Positions 13,915 to 14,577 of a stretch of 14,577 nucleotides of DNA are shown piece after piece (position 1 is the stretch's first letter; the number at the start of each line of letters is the position of its first letter). The translations under genes were made by a program, and so were the position numbers. The notes beneath the pieces are model-generated. The model was not told the DNA's origin, did no database searches, and was given only the letters and a program-made list of their open reading frames with translations. The stretch comes from Lachnospiraceae bacterium (GTDB lineage Bacteria; Bacillota; Clostridia; Lachnospirales; Lachnospiraceae), in contig DPZM01000102.1 in assembly GCA_003535955.1 (NCBI GenBank), forward strand, positions 1 to 14,577, read 5' to 3'.

Positions 13915-14577
13915 TTAAGCTGTCACCATTCCTACGGATTGGAGTTCAACGTTACTTTCTACCTCATTATATGAAACCACTACAAGATCCTTGAAATAAT
14001 CCTCCGTAAGCTTCTTAAAATACATCCTCACGATCGGCGAAGTGATTATGATAAGGGACTTGCCCAGTTTCTCCAGCTTATCCGTCTCTATCCTTACCGA
14101 ATTCATGATAGCCTTGGTCCTATCGGGATCCAGAGTCAGATAGGCTCCCTGCTCGGTCTGCTTAACGGAAGCCATGATCTCCTGTTCTATCTTGGGATCC
14201 AAAGTAACAACCTGTGTTGCTTCATTTGCCGGAAAATACTTGGCCGAGATCGCGCGTTTAAGCGCCTGCCTTACATATTCGGTAAGAATATCGGTATCTC
14301 TTGATATAACGGCATGATCCGCCAATGTCTCGAATATGGTAAGCAGGTCCCGGATCGATATACCTTCCCTTAAAAGGTTCTGAAGAACCTTCTGTATCTC
14401 GCCGAGGCCAAGCAGCTTGGGCGTAAGCTCGTCGACAAGGGAAGGATTGGACTCCTTTAAATTGTTCACAAGATTCTGTACGTCCTGTCTTGTCAAAAGC
14501 TCGGCAATGTGCTGCCTTATGATCTCGGTCAGGTGTGTGGCTATTATCGAAGGCGGATCTACTACAGTGTAGCCAAG
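13915..14577 (-). CDS. flhA: Flagellar type III export gate protein FlhA, C-terminal part
   Basis: The C-terminal 220 residues of FlhA (full length about 690); the open frame continues past the window edge, so the start lies outside. The first visible residues, LGYTVVDPPSIIATHLTEII, are the conserved beginning of the late part of the cytoplasmic domain. RQHIAELLTRQDVQ follows, and the end carries GAYLTLDPDRTKAIM, SLIIITSPIVRMYFKKLTED and DLVVVSYNEV. This domain forms the nonameric ring beneath the export gate and docks chaperone-substrate complexes. The membrane half is not visible here. An in-frame ATG at 14496 is an internal methionine, not the gene start. The TAA stop abuts the flhF ATG with no gap. 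Confidence 0.97.
   Translation of the reverse strand, partial: LGYTVVDPPSIIATHLTEIIRQHIAELLTRQDVQNLVNNLKESNPSLVDELTPKLLGLGEIQKVLQNLLREGISIRDLLTIFETLADHAVISRDTDILTEYVRQALKRAISAKYFPANEATQVVTLDPKIEQEIMASVKQTEQGAYLTLDPDRTKAIMNSVRIETDKLEKLGKSLIIITSPIVRMYFKKLTEDYFKDLVVVSYNEVESNVELQSVGMVTA

Overview
The window is 14.6 kb of tightly packed, co-directional flagellar and chemotaxis genes. All of them lie on the minus strand, so transcription runs from position 14577 towards position 1. Both ends are cut: the right end starts inside flhA and the left end stops inside a DegV-family gene. Gene order and protein character point to a Gram-positive, motile member of the Clostridia, most probably the Lachnospiraceae. 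The reasons are a Bacillus-type chemotaxis set with CheC and CheD, a SigD-type sigma factor at the end of the run, a YcgR-like PilZ gene, and Lachnospiraceae-style accessory membrane proteins. The family assignment is inference; no rRNA or other marker gene is present.

Layout in direction of transcription: (1) the flagellar export and placement block, flhA (C-terminal 220 residues), flhF and flhG, followed by a YcgR/MotI-like PilZ protein (14577-11041). (2) The chemotaxis block cheB, cheA, cheW, cheC, cheD (11036-6090). (3) A small two-span membrane protein of unknown function (6079-5750), then the flagellar sigma factor sigD (5728-4961). (4) A tail of accessory genes: fapA (DUF342), a 103-residue hydrophilic protein, a membrane-anchored coiled-coil protein resembling SwrB, a membrane-anchored protein with a MltG-type LysM-like module, and two consecutive DegV (fatty-acid-binding) genes, the last one cut by the window edge.

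The core order matches the 3' half of the Bacillus subtilis fla/che operon (flhA-flhF-flhG-cheB-cheA-cheW-cheC-cheD-sigD-swrB), with clostridial insertions. FlhA forms the export gate. FlhF and FlhG set flagellar position and number. PilZ would read cyclic di-GMP to brake the motor. CheA and CheW signal from receptors, and CheB, CheC and CheD provide methylation-dependent and phosphatase/deamidase adaptation. SigD would switch on late flagellar genes. CheY, CheR, FlgM and receptors are not in the window.

No intergenic gap exceeds 31 nt. Several Shine-Dalgarno sites are buried in the upstream gene, and I see no internal terminator or convincing promoter. The simplest reading is one long transcription unit. 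Because the gaps are so short, there is no gene-free stretch over 300 bases. I see no RNA genes, mobile elements, CRISPR arrays or origins. The least understood parts are the 109-residue, 103-residue, SwrB-like and MltG-module proteins, which are the best places to look for new motility biology.
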